Shown here one piece after another: positions 1 to 7,183 of a DNA stretch of 16,034 nt (positions are counted from its first letter, which is position 1; each line of letters starts with the position of its first letter). The position numbers and the translations under genes are program-made. Source of the stretch: Bacteroidota bacterium (GTDB taxonomy: Bacteria; Zhuqueibacterota; JdFR-76; DREG01); the NCBI GenBank assembly GCA_030624545.1, contig JAUXJX010000006.1, forward strand, positions 1-16,034, in the 5' to 3' direction. The notes beneath the pieces were generated by a model, which had not been told where the DNA came from, ran no database searches, and was given only the letters and a program-made list of their open reading frames with translations.

Positions 1-85
1 AAAGCAGCAGCCGCATCTTAACCATTTCCGCGCCCTGCATTTCCACGTCCTTAGCCGGGACCTCTTCCATTTTCTTTATTAACAC
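1..85 (-). CDS. Cupin-domain protein, N-terminal fragment (partial)
   Basis: The first 28 codons of a minus-strand gene run off the left edge of the window. The encoded start reads M-L-I-K-K-M-E-E-V-P-A-K-D-V-E-M, then Q-G-A-E-M-V-K-M-R-L-L-L. From memory this resembles the N-terminus of small single-domain cupins (the 'VPAxxVEMxGAxxVKxR' leader that precedes the HxH metal motif), but the diagnostic motif lies outside the window. The start is the GTG at 85: an AAGGAG ribosome-binding site at 97-92 sits six bases before it. The later ATG at 70 has no such site. It is 64 bases downstream of the alanyl-tRNA editing gene and may be co-transcribed with it. No substrate can be proposed. Gene presence is well supported; the family is tentative. 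Confidence 0.5.
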   Translation of the reverse strand, partial: MLIKKMEEVPAKDVEMQGAEMVKMRLLL

Positions 86-149
86 GGTTAGCTCCTTCGC
101 TCTTGAATATATTAATTTTAATCCGCTTCCATGTCTTGTTCCACACAAA

Positions 150-1355
150 TCAGCTCTGTTCTAAAAAGATCTTTATCTCCCCGATCGCTTGTTGAGAATT
201 GTTTCGATTCAGACCGTGCAGCTCCACGAAATTCGGGCTTCCACCGCCTTTGACATCCATTAATTTTTGCAGCTTCGGAATAAGCAAACGCAGATCTTTT
301 TCATTATCGCCATTCCAGACTACCACCAAGAACATGGGTTCCTCATTTGAATATATTATCACTCCTGCCGGGGCTTCTCTACCCACCGTCTTCGCCAGAA
401 ACTTGATCTCGGCCGGTGTTTTTTGCTCCGCCGCAGCTGTCCAGGTTTTTTCGGGCCTTCGGCGCAAGTTTTCAATGAACTGCTGTGCCTCCAACTGCAA
501 CAGTTTTTCGTTTTTTTTCTGTAACTGCTTCTCTCTTTGCTTCAGGCTCGCCTTCAAAGCGATCACCTGCTTGACCATTTCATCGTCCGTAACGGAAATT
601 GCCTGAGCGATCGCCTGCGTCGTAACCACTCGCTGCTGATAATCCTTGAGGCCTCGCCAACCAGCTTGAAATGTGCATCGTATATTGCCGCGAACCTTTT
701 CCCAGGAAAGTATTTTGACGATTCCTACTTCACCCGTATTTCTCACATGCGTGCCGCCACAGGGGTCGAGATCAAAATCCTTTATGGAAACCAACCGGAT
801 AGGTTTTTGAATGTCCGGGGGCATCTTTCGCAAAGACAACGATTGCAGCTTTCCTTTTTCCACCCAAAAGGTTTCGACCGGACGATTCTCAAATACAACT
901 TGATGGACCAGTTTTTCAACCTGTTCAATTTGCTCCCATGTAATGTCATCAGCAGCTATATCGATGGTACTGGCAGACTCGCCGAGATGAGAAGAGAGCG
1001 TATCCAAACGAAGTGCCCGCAAAAACGCCTGCGCCAGAATGTGAAAAGCCGTGTGCTGCTGCATGAAAGAGAATCTACGCTGCCAATCAATTTTGCCACT
1101 CAGCCTTTCGTCATCAAACGGCAGCTCAACCAGATGCAGAACTTCTCCACCATCTTCCAACACCTCCACAACAGGGCGCTCGTTCAAAAAACCAAGATCA
1201 TGCATCTGGCCGCCGGAAGTCGGATAGAAGGCCGTTCGATCCAGAATTACAGCAAATCGATCCCCTTTCCGGTACTGCTCGACGACATTTGCTTCGAACC
1301 GGGTTAGATAACTGTCGTCATAATATAGTCTTTTCCGGAAATTGCTCACGCTCAT
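150..1355 (-). CDS. Alanyl-tRNA editing protein (AlaX-like) with DHHA1 domain
   Basis: Predicted free-standing trans-editing hydrolase that removes Ser or Gly wrongly attached to tRNA-Ala in the cytoplasm. The 401-residue protein has the AlaRS-type editing domain in its first ~235 residues, including an N-terminal LYYDDSYL segment and the Zn-binding pairs HTAFH (H101/H105) and CGGTH (C199/H203). A charged coiled-coil linker follows (about 250-295), then a C-terminal DHHA1-like domain with a GGGSPNF loop near 370. There is no aminoacylation domain, so this is the long AlaX form and not a truncated AlaRS. I chose the ATG at 1355; an in-frame TTG at 1373 would add six residues but looks weaker. 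The ribosome-binding site is poor (a G-rich run about 10 bases upstream). It follows vanZ by 74 bases. The specific substrate (Ser or Gly) cannot be read from the sequence. Confidence 0.88.
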   Translation of the reverse strand: MSVSNFRKRLYYDDSYLTRFEANVVEQYRKGDRFAVILDRTAFYPTSGGQMHDLGFLNERPVVEVLEDGGEVLHLVELPFDDERLSGKIDWQRRFSFMQQHTAFHILAQAFLRALRLDTLSSHLGESASTIDIAADDITWEQIEQVEKLVHQVVFENRPVETFWVEKGKLQSLSLRKMPPDIQKPIRLVSIKDFDLDPCGGTHVRNTGEVGIVKILSWEKVRGNIRCTFQAGWRGLKDYQQRVVTTQAIAQAISVTDDEMVKQVIALKASLKQREKQLQKKNEKLLQLEAQQFIENLRRRPEKTWTAAAEQKTPAEIKFLAKTVGREAPAGVIIYSNEEPMFLVVVWNGDNEKDLRLLIPKLQKLMDVKGGGSPNFVELHGLNRNNSQQAIGEIKIFLEQS

Positions 1356-1429
1356 TCTCTGGATATCCCCCAAATTTGTCTAAGAAACCGTCTCATTCAA
1401 GTCATCTTCCAGGCTGACCGATTAGCAGA

Positions 1430-1861
1430 CTAAACAATTCCAATTCGGGCTTTATGATAGCGTCGGTATCCCAAAGCACCAGCCGTCGCACCTACCGCGT
1501 CTGCCAGCCAATCGAGAACCTCGGCGGAGCGGCCGGGAACTAAGTATTGATGGAACTCGTCCGAGGCGCCATAGAAAGCGCCGATTAATATTACCAATAA
1601 AACCAACTTATTGGAAATTAGGTCTGTTCTGCCGAATTGAAATCCCCTGGACAACAGCCAGCCCAATATGAAAAATTCAAAAAAATGAATGATTTTGTCT
1701 TCCGCCTTGAACCCGAGCGGGGCAAGACCTCCTGGCCGAGACGACAAATAAAAAATTAAGACACAATACAAAACGACCGGCAATATGGAGAGAAAGATCT
1801 TTTTGAATTTGTTCTCATCTTTCTCCGGCGGCGTTCCCTGAACAGATTGGTTTTTTTTCAC
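1430..1861 (-). CDS. VanZ family membrane protein
   Basis: Small integral membrane protein of 143 residues. A charged cytoplasmic-looking N-terminus (1-20) is followed by hydrophobic segments at about 22-40, 57-72, 84-99 and 118-131. Family signatures are DKIIHFFEFFILGWLL at 55-70, and the GASDEFHQ segment (98-105) followed by PGRSAEVLDWLADAVGA at 109-125. The family is named after VanZ of enterococcal glycopeptide-resistance clusters, but most members are chromosomal proteins of unknown role. Nothing here (no vanHAX, no two-component system) suggests resistance. Translation starts at a GTG that shares its first G with the nnr stop codon (TAGTG at 1863-1859). There is no visible ribosome-binding site, so it is probably translated by re-initiation after nnr. 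Confidence 0.88.
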   Translation of the reverse strand: MKKNQSVQGTPPEKDENKFKKIFLSILPVVLYCVLIFYLSSRPGGLAPLGFKAEDKIIHFFEFFILGWLLSRGFQFGRTDLISNKLVLLVILIGAFYGASDEFHQYLVPGRSAEVLDWLADAVGATAGALGYRRYHKARIGIV

Positions 1862-3456
1862 TAGAAAAGTCGGATGGGAAATGGTTCTGAGTATTCTGCG
1901 AGGGAATCTTTATCCATGTTTTCAAGATCTGCGAGGGTCTGTGGGGTTTGCTCCAGAATGTCACCTGCCACCATGCCTCGTTGTCCGAGCAATGAGGCTG
2001 CTCGGTCACCTGCAAGTCCGTGAACGAAGGCCCCCAGAACGGCCGCATCAATAGCACTGAGTTTCTGGGCCAGGAATCCGGCAATGATTCCGGTCAGGAC
2101 ATCTCCAGCACCTGCAGTAGCCATGCCCGAATTGCCGGAAGGATTAAAGTAAATTGCTCCGCCTGGGTCAGCAATAATCGTCGGAGCACCTTTCAACAGA
2201 ACCACGACACCCCAGGTTTTGGCAAATCTTTCAACTGCTTCAACAGAAGATCTTAGAATTTCGTCATGAGAGAGCCCTGAAAGCCGTGAGAATTCCCCGA
2301 CATGAGGCGTAATTATGGTTTCACCTTTGTAGTCCTCTAAGAGCTTGGTGTTTTCGGCCAGATTATTCAGTCCGTCTGCATCAATGACTATTGGCCGCGA
2401 CTGTTCGGTCAAAACACGATGAACGAATCTAACAGTATCATGGTGGGTTGAAAGACCGGGCCCAAGAGCCAACACGTCGCTCCATTGCAAGGAATCCTCA
2501 ACCGCATCAAAGGCCGATTCTGTAAGACTGCCTACATCTGTCTCCGGCAAAGGATCCGTCATCACTTCGGTGAGTTTCTCTTCAAAAACTGAATTGAGTC
2601 CTTGAGGGCATCCCAGTATCACCATACCTGCACCGGAATAAAGTGCGGCTTTCGAGGTCAGCACCGCGGCCCCGCTAAGACCCCTTGAACCCGCAAGCAC
2701 CAATAGTTTGCCAAATTTGTTCTTATAAGCATCCTGTGGCCGTGGCGGCAGCAACTTTTGATAATCTTCCGGTTTAAAAAAATATTTTGATAAATTAATT
2801 TGCTCGAATACTGACGACGGCACGTTTAGATCCGCGATGAACAGCCTTCCGACAAGCTCCCTGCCGGGATAAAGAAGCATGCCGGTCTTAACATTGCCCA
2901 TCGTTATGGTAAGATCAGATTTTACGCACACTCCCAGTGGTCGTCCTTTATCGCAATCAAGCCCGGATGGCGCATCAACCGAAACCACCGGCTTTTGCCA
3001 GATGTTGAGGCTTCCGATTATGTCGGCATAGACTCCGCTGACATCGCCCTTCAGCCCGGTGCCCAAAAGCGCGTCGATCACCAGGTCGAAACCGCGCAGG
3101 TGCCGGGCCGGGTTCCAATTCTGCACTTCATGAATAGTCAAGCCCAGATTACGCGCGACATCCAAGTTGACCTTCGCATCGCCTGAAACATCAGCGAATT
3201 TCCCAACCAGTGAAAAAGTAACCTGAGCTCCCATCTGGCTGAGATGCCTGCCGATTACGAATCCATCGCCTCCGTTGTTTCCCTTACCGCAAATTATCCC
3301 GATGGACTTACCGGCAATCGGATCAAAACGATTCGCAATACACTGGGCAGACTTCAATCCGGCGTTTTCCATAAGAATCGCGCCCGTAATGCCGAGCTTA
3401 TTAATCGCCAGGGCATCGACCTTGCGCATTTCTTCGACTGAGAGTATATATTCCAT
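1861..3456 (-). CDS. nnr: Bifunctional NAD(P)H-hydrate epimerase / ADP-dependent NAD(P)H-hydrate dehydratase
   Basis: Metabolite-repair enzyme that epimerises R-NAD(P)HX and dehydrates S-NAD(P)HX back to NAD(P)H using ADP. The 531-residue protein is full length for the fused bacterial form. The N-terminal YjeF_N epimerase domain (about 1-215) carries MENAG at 29-33, the GKGNNGGDGF nucleotide loop at 57-66 and DAPSGLD at 162-168. The C-terminal ribokinase-like dehydratase (about 230-515) carries GSRGLSGAA near 256, GPG near 332, DADGLN at 359-364, ITPHVGEF near 382-389 and the catalytic GAGD at 449-452. I chose the ATG at 3456, ten bases after the acpS stop. An in-frame TTG at 3474 would add six residues and overlap acpS, but has no ribosome-binding site. 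Adjacency of acpS and nnr is common in bacteria. Confidence 0.95.
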   Translation of the reverse strand: MEYILSVEEMRKVDALAINKLGITGAILMENAGLKSAQCIANRFDPIAGKSIGIICGKGNNGGDGFVIGRHLSQMGAQVTFSLVGKFADVSGDAKVNLDVARNLGLTIHEVQNWNPARHLRGFDLVIDALLGTGLKGDVSGVYADIIGSLNIWQKPVVSVDAPSGLDCDKGRPLGVCVKSDLTITMGNVKTGMLLYPGRELVGRLFIADLNVPSSVFEQINLSKYFFKPEDYQKLLPPRPQDAYKNKFGKLLVLAGSRGLSGAAVLTSKAALYSGAGMVILGCPQGLNSVFEEKLTEVMTDPLPETDVGSLTESAFDAVEDSLQWSDVLALGPGLSTHHDTVRFVHRVLTEQSRPIVIDADGLNNLAENTKLLEDYKGETIITPHVGEFSRLSGLSHDEILRSSVEAVERFAKTWGVVVLLKGAPTIIADPGGAIYFNPSGNSGMATAGAGDVLTGIIAGFLAQKLSAIDAAVLGAFVHGLAGDRAASLLGQRGMVAGDILEQTPQTLADLENMDKDSLAEYSEPFPIRLF

Positions 3457-3466
3457 GTGGTTGTTC

Positions 3467-3835
3467 TCAATCAATCACAACAACAGCTACGGCATATTTG
3501 TGCGTATGCGAAAGAGACAGGTGAACCACCGGATTGCCCAACGCTTCTTTCAAAGCCGGTGTTACCACAATTCTCGGGATTTCGCGATTGTCACTTATGA
3601 TCTCACAGTCATGCCATGGAATGGCATGCCCCAATAACGGGTTTGCTGCTTTGTAAAATGCTTCCTTGGCGGCAAAACGTGCTGCCAATGAATTATGGCG
3701 AAAGCCCCTTCGGGTATGTCTGCAGTAAGAAATCTCTTGTTTCGTGAAGACCCTATCCAGAAATCGTTCGCCATATTTTTCCGTCATTGCCTGAATTCGG
3801 TCTATCTCAACCAGATCGATGCCTATCGACTTCAT
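3467..3835 (-). CDS. acpS: Holo-[acyl-carrier-protein] synthase
   Basis: Transfers 4'-phosphopantetheine from CoA to the conserved Ser of acyl carrier protein, activating fatty-acid synthesis. It is 122 residues, the usual length for this trimeric enzyme. Seen motifs are GIDLVEIDRI at 5-14, with the Mg-binding Asp at residue 7, RFAAKEAFYKA at 53-63, with the Mg-binding Glu at 58, WHDCEI at 74-79 and HLSLSHTHKYAVAVVV at the C-terminus. It is the first gene of the leftward unit. A plausible sigma-70-type promoter lies about 30 bases upstream. The start is the ATG at 3835; the ribosome-binding site is weak. An 8-bp inverted repeat lies inside the gene at 3610-3628. Confidence 0.96.
   Translation of the reverse strand: MKSIGIDLVEIDRIQAMTEKYGERFLDRVFTKQEISYCRHTRRGFRHNSLAARFAAKEAFYKAANPLLGHAIPWHDCEIISDNREIPRIVVTPALKEALGNPVVHLSLSHTHKYAVAVVVID
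3610..3628. repeat. Perfect 8-bp inverted repeat inside acpS
   Basis: CATGCCAT (3610-3617) and ATGGCATG (3621-3628) are exact reverse complements with a 3-base spacer, within codons for the His-Ala-Ile-Pro-Trp-His stretch near the conserved WHDCEI motif. It could form a tight hairpin in the acpS mRNA. It may simply follow from the encoded residues. Confidence 0.6.
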
Positions 3836-3863
3836 CGCTTTGAAGAGCCCTAAATTTTACGAA

Positions 3864-3892
3864 ATAATAAGACATTAATCTGCTTTATGCAA
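3864..3892 (-). promoter_or_regulatory. Candidate sigma-70-type promoter for acpS-nnr-vanZ
   Basis: On the minus strand, TTGCAT (3892-3887) is followed 17 bases later by TATTAT (3869-3864), a five-of-six match to the -10 consensus. The predicted transcription start is about 20 bases before the acpS ATG. The surrounding 3836-3968 region is AT-rich and is the shared divergent control region with the sigma gene. On the plus strand, TATAGT at 3920-3925 could be the sigma gene's -10, but it has no good -35. Confidence 0.4.
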
Positions 3893-3968
3893 TAATAATG
3901 TTCTTGCTAAATTTTTGAATATAGTTTAATTTAAAGAATCTTTGGTCTCAACCATTAATGGGTGATAC

Positions 3969-4571
3969 GTGATCCAGGAAATTGATCGGACATTGATTCA
4001 TCAGGTTCTCGAGGGAGATGAACAGTCCTTTGATGAATTGATGCAGCGCTATCGGCAAAGTGTTTATAATCTCGTATATCGAATGATTGAGGATCCCCAG
4101 GAAGCCGAAGATATTGTCCAGGAAACTTTCATCAAAGCCTTCAACGCACTTTCCACATTTAATGAAGAGTACGCCTTCTCCACCTGGTTATTCAAAATAG
4201 CCACCAACCACTGTATCGATACCCTGCGGAAGAAGAAGCTTCGGACGTTTTCGCTGGACAGTCCGATCCGGACGAAAGAAGGCGATGTTAGCCGGGATTA
4301 CGCCGACGAGAGCTACAGCCCTGAAAGATCCACCATTTCCAGCGAACACACCCACATTATTCTTGAGGCGGTGGATGACCTGCCGGAAAAATACAGAACG
4401 GTAATCAACATGCGGCATCGAGAGGATCGCTCATACGAAGAGATCAGCGAGATTCTGAATATTCCCATCGGCACGGTAAAAGCGAGAATTTTCCGCGCCC
4501 GGGAGCTGCTCAAGAAAATCTTAAAGGAGAGAGGATTCGTCCACAGCTATCGTGAAAAGCCTGGCAAATAG
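3969..4571 (+). CDS. ECF-type RNA polymerase sigma factor (sigma-70 family, RpoE-like)
   Basis: Extracytoplasmic-function sigma factor of 200 residues; directs RNA polymerase to an alternative promoter set. Region 2 spans about 20-90 (QRYRQSVYNLVYRMI, DPQEAEDIVQETFIKAF, then FSTWLFKIATNHCID). An acidic, serine-rich linker follows (about 95-128). Region 4 spans about 131-185, with LPEKYRTVINMRH and the helix-turn-helix YEEISEILNIPIGTVKARI. The GTG start at 3969 is supported by an upstream in-frame stop and by GGGTGAT just before it, complementary to the 16S 3' end. It is the only plus-strand gene in the window. No anti-sigma gene is adjacent: acpS diverges upstream and lptD converges 44 bases downstream. 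There is no GGAAC-type ECF promoter before it, so autoregulation is not evident. Confidence 0.93.
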   Translation: MIQEIDRTLIHQVLEGDEQSFDELMQRYRQSVYNLVYRMIEDPQEAEDIVQETFIKAFNALSTFNEEYAFSTWLFKIATNHCIDTLRKKKLRTFSLDSPIRTKEGDVSRDYADESYSPERSTISSEHTHIILEAVDDLPEKYRTVINMRHREDRSYEEISEILNIPIGTVKARIFRARELLKKILKERGFVHSYREKPGK

Positions 4572-4615
4572 TCAAGGGCCTGAAAGCGGTTAGAAAGACT
4601 TTAGATAATCCCTCC

Positions 4616-7183
4616 TTAGAAATCGTATATTGTTGTTTTCCCTCCCCGTTTCTCCAATTTGATATCGCTTAGCAAACTCGACTTAATGTTAATCTTGAGA
4701 TAGAAACGCCTGAACGGTCCCGTGGGCGTCCAAACAAAGCGGGCTTCCCAGCAATGCAGATCGCGATAGATGGAGATGTCCTGGGCGACCATTAGTGCCT
4801 TCTTTACATCGAATCTCGCATTATACCCTATCCGCCAATTCGTTGTCAATTGAATGTTGCTGGACATATTCAACCAGATTGTCTTGGTGACAACCTTGGG
4901 ATTGAATCGATTTAGCCGATAGCTGAACGATAAGTTGGCGGTCCAAGGAATCCCTCCAGACCCGGCAACCTCATCGCCCTCAAAACGGCTTGGACTAGAG
5001 CGGCCTTGATCAAGAAATTCTCCCGCAGTGGAATCGACGACAGCAGCCGTCCCGCCACGGCCAAAGCGAAACATCGTGGAATTAAGACGCAGAGACGAAG
5101 TGAGGTTTAAGCTGGTCAGGCGCAACGGCTTCCATATATTTTCCTTAAACAGGAATTGATTTACCTCTCCACCTTTGCTTTGACTGAATTCGTACAGACT
5201 ATGTACCATTCCAAAAGTAAAATTAAAACCGCGGCTTGGACTGGCTCTAAAATTGGAGCTAAGACTTGTCCATTTCAAAGAATCCCTTTTGAAATCGTGG
5301 CCAATGAAAATGTTATTAGTAAACAGATCAAATTTCTTTTCTGCCTCTCCACTCCCACTTTTCATCTGGAACAAGTTGCTTAGGCTAAATGACATGTTTT
5401 GCCGTCCGCCCCGGGGAGTCGACCCGAAAGTGCTGCCACTAAACCGGTCGTTCCTGGATACTAACCCGGTTGTGTCCTCAATTTCCTGGTAGTACCCAAA
5501 ACTAGGATCGGAAAAATCCGGCTGATATTGAATCGACACACTCGGCGTTAACACGTGGCGAATCGCAGTAACGCCCCATCGACTTATGTTAAACATACCA
5601 TACAGTTTTGTATTAACCCCTACCGTTGTAGCGAATGTTCGCCTAACCCAAAACCCACTTTTGTCTACAGACTTTACTCTATTGTTTTCCTCGTCCAGGA
5701 AGTATTCTTTTCTTCTATCCTGCCAAATCTCCTCGTAAGTCAGGCTTTGAGATAAAGAAAAGTAACGAAATAGGCGCAAGGGGCTGGTCAGGGTTACGTT
5801 GTGCTCAAGGCCGGTAAACTTATTCACCCGAAAAGAATCCGGTTCACTGATGCGGGTTTTGGCTCGCCGGTTCAAAAACTGATTGTTATACGAAAAATAG
5901 ATGTTTTCATACCATTTCTTCTGTTCGGATGAAGTTGAGGGCCGACTCGAAGATCCTTCCTTTCGAGAGCGAAAAAGGTTGATCAGTGCCTCCTGGCCAT
6001 GCCGGAAGCTAGCTTGCGGAAAGGTCTCTGTAATACTTCCTGTGTCCAAATTCTGAACCCTGGACAGATTAACACTCAAGCTGTTTCGAGAACCCGGCCA
6101 ATTCTTGGTGAGTGTTGCATTTGATCGGATTTGACGTTCAAGTCTTTTCTGGCGGTTGGCACTGAAATCCTGATAAAAGCTTGCATCACTTACAAATGAA
6201 CCGGACGCCGATATATTGGCTGTCGGCGAGATGGTATGAGAATGCCTGAAGTTAACATCCCAGCGGCGATCTTTCCTTTCCTCACTAAAATCTTTGTGGA
6301 GAAGCGAGCCGGAAATCGATCCTCGCAGGACATAACGCAGATTATAATTCGTCGTGCTGTGCAACATGAATCCGGTTTTTTCAAAGAAATCCACCTCGAC
6401 CTTGGTGTCCCAATATTCACTGGCCGCCCAATAATATCCCAAACCCCGCAGGGACCTGCCTTCGGTTGGGCTGAACGCAAAGCGCGGCACCAGTATTCCC
6501 GAATGTCTTCCTTTGCGATTCGGAAGGAATATGTAAGGCAAGGGAATGAGCGGAATTCCGTGGATATACAACACCACGGGCCGCCCTATTACCCTATCGT
6601 CTTGGATCATTTTCATCTTGTTGCTGCTGAAATGGTAATGCGGCTGCTCAAGACTGCAAGTGGAAAAAATTCCTCCCCGAACATAATATATTTTTGGAGT
6701 TATCTTTTTAAGTGTGCTCCCCGTATAATAACCTTGCTCGAGTTTCGTGCGTCCTCTAATCACACGGCCCTTGCGAGTCTTAAAGTTATATACCATCTTC
6801 TCGCCGGTTATCTTCTCGGCCCCTTCTTCGAATATCGGATAGCCGACAAACCTTTCCCCCGCTTCACCATCTGTGGCAGTCGTGTCCAGCATTGGCTCCG
6901 CAATAATGATGTTTTCATTTCTATCTATGGTAATGAGTCCTGCGCTTAATCTCATGCCCTTAAAAGTCACCGTCCCATTACCATAGAGGCGTAAAATCTT
7001 TGAGTCGGCTTCGGCTTTTAGATCATGGGCCTCATACTGGATGACGGAATCGATATCCGTTTCCTGGGAGTAAGCGTAATTTCGCAGTGTGTCCGCGGGC
7101 GGGTCTTGTGCGGCTAATTGACTTGTTGCAGGGGAAAAAATGAAAAGGATGGATGACAGGAATATGTATGTTTTCCATTTCAT
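4616..7183 (-). CDS. lptD: LPS-assembly protein LptD-like outer-membrane beta-barrel
   Basis: Predicted outer-membrane component that inserts lipopolysaccharide into the outer leaflet, the end point of the Lpt bridge. The 855-residue protein has a signal peptide (KWK, then a hydrophobic core at 6-18, cleavage near 25), an OstA-like periplasmic beta-jellyroll (about 45-215) and a long beta-barrel (about 220-855) ending in the outer-membrane-type aromatic residue Phe. Recognisable segments include GYYTGSTLKKITPKIYYVRGG at 151-171 (read as two adjoining pieces), then PLPYIFLPNRKGRHSGILVP at 214-233. There are only two cysteines, C176 in the periplasmic domain and C811 near the end of the barrel, matching one inter-domain disulfide. 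It starts with ATGA overlapping the ROK-kinase stop. It could be an OstA-family relative with another cargo, but LptD is the best fit. Confidence 0.85.
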   Translation of the reverse strand: MKWKTYIFLSSILFIFSPATSQLAAQDPPADTLRNYAYSQETDIDSVIQYEAHDLKAEADSKILRLYGNGTVTFKGMRLSAGLITIDRNENIIIAEPMLDTTATDGEAGERFVGYPIFEEGAEKITGEKMVYNFKTRKGRVIRGRTKLEQGYYTGSTLKKITPKIYYVRGGIFSTCSLEQPHYHFSSNKMKMIQDDRVIGRPVVLYIHGIPLIPLPYIFLPNRKGRHSGILVPRFAFSPTEGRSLRGLGYYWAASEYWDTKVEVDFFEKTGFMLHSTTNYNLRYVLRGSISGSLLHKDFSEERKDRRWDVNFRHSHTISPTANISASGSFVSDASFYQDFSANRQKRLERQIRSNATLTKNWPGSRNSLSVNLSRVQNLDTGSITETFPQASFRHGQEALINLFRSRKEGSSSRPSTSSEQKKWYENIYFSYNNQFLNRRAKTRISEPDSFRVNKFTGLEHNVTLTSPLRLFRYFSLSQSLTYEEIWQDRRKEYFLDEENNRVKSVDKSGFWVRRTFATTVGVNTKLYGMFNISRWGVTAIRHVLTPSVSIQYQPDFSDPSFGYYQEIEDTTGLVSRNDRFSGSTFGSTPRGGRQNMSFSLSNLFQMKSGSGEAEKKFDLFTNNIFIGHDFKRDSLKWTSLSSNFRASPSRGFNFTFGMVHSLYEFSQSKGGEVNQFLFKENIWKPLRLTSLNLTSSLRLNSTMFRFGRGGTAAVVDSTAGEFLDQGRSSPSRFEGDEVAGSGGIPWTANLSFSYRLNRFNPKVVTKTIWLNMSSNIQLTTNWRIGYNARFDVKKALMVAQDISIYRDLHCWEARFVWTPTGPFRRFYLKINIKSSLLSDIKLEKRGGKTTIYDF

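Noticed and set aside
537..1307. 256-codon plus-strand open frame
   Set aside because: It is antisense to the alanyl-tRNA editing gene, whose motifs are clear; the plus-frame protein has no recognisable domain.
1430..1861. VanZ as a glycopeptide-resistance gene
   Set aside because: Only the domain is shared; no vanHAX or regulatory genes are present and this is a diderm-type chromosome.
6236..6949. 237-codon plus-strand open frame
   Set aside because: It lies wholly antisense to the lptD signal-peptide/jellyroll region and shows no domain.
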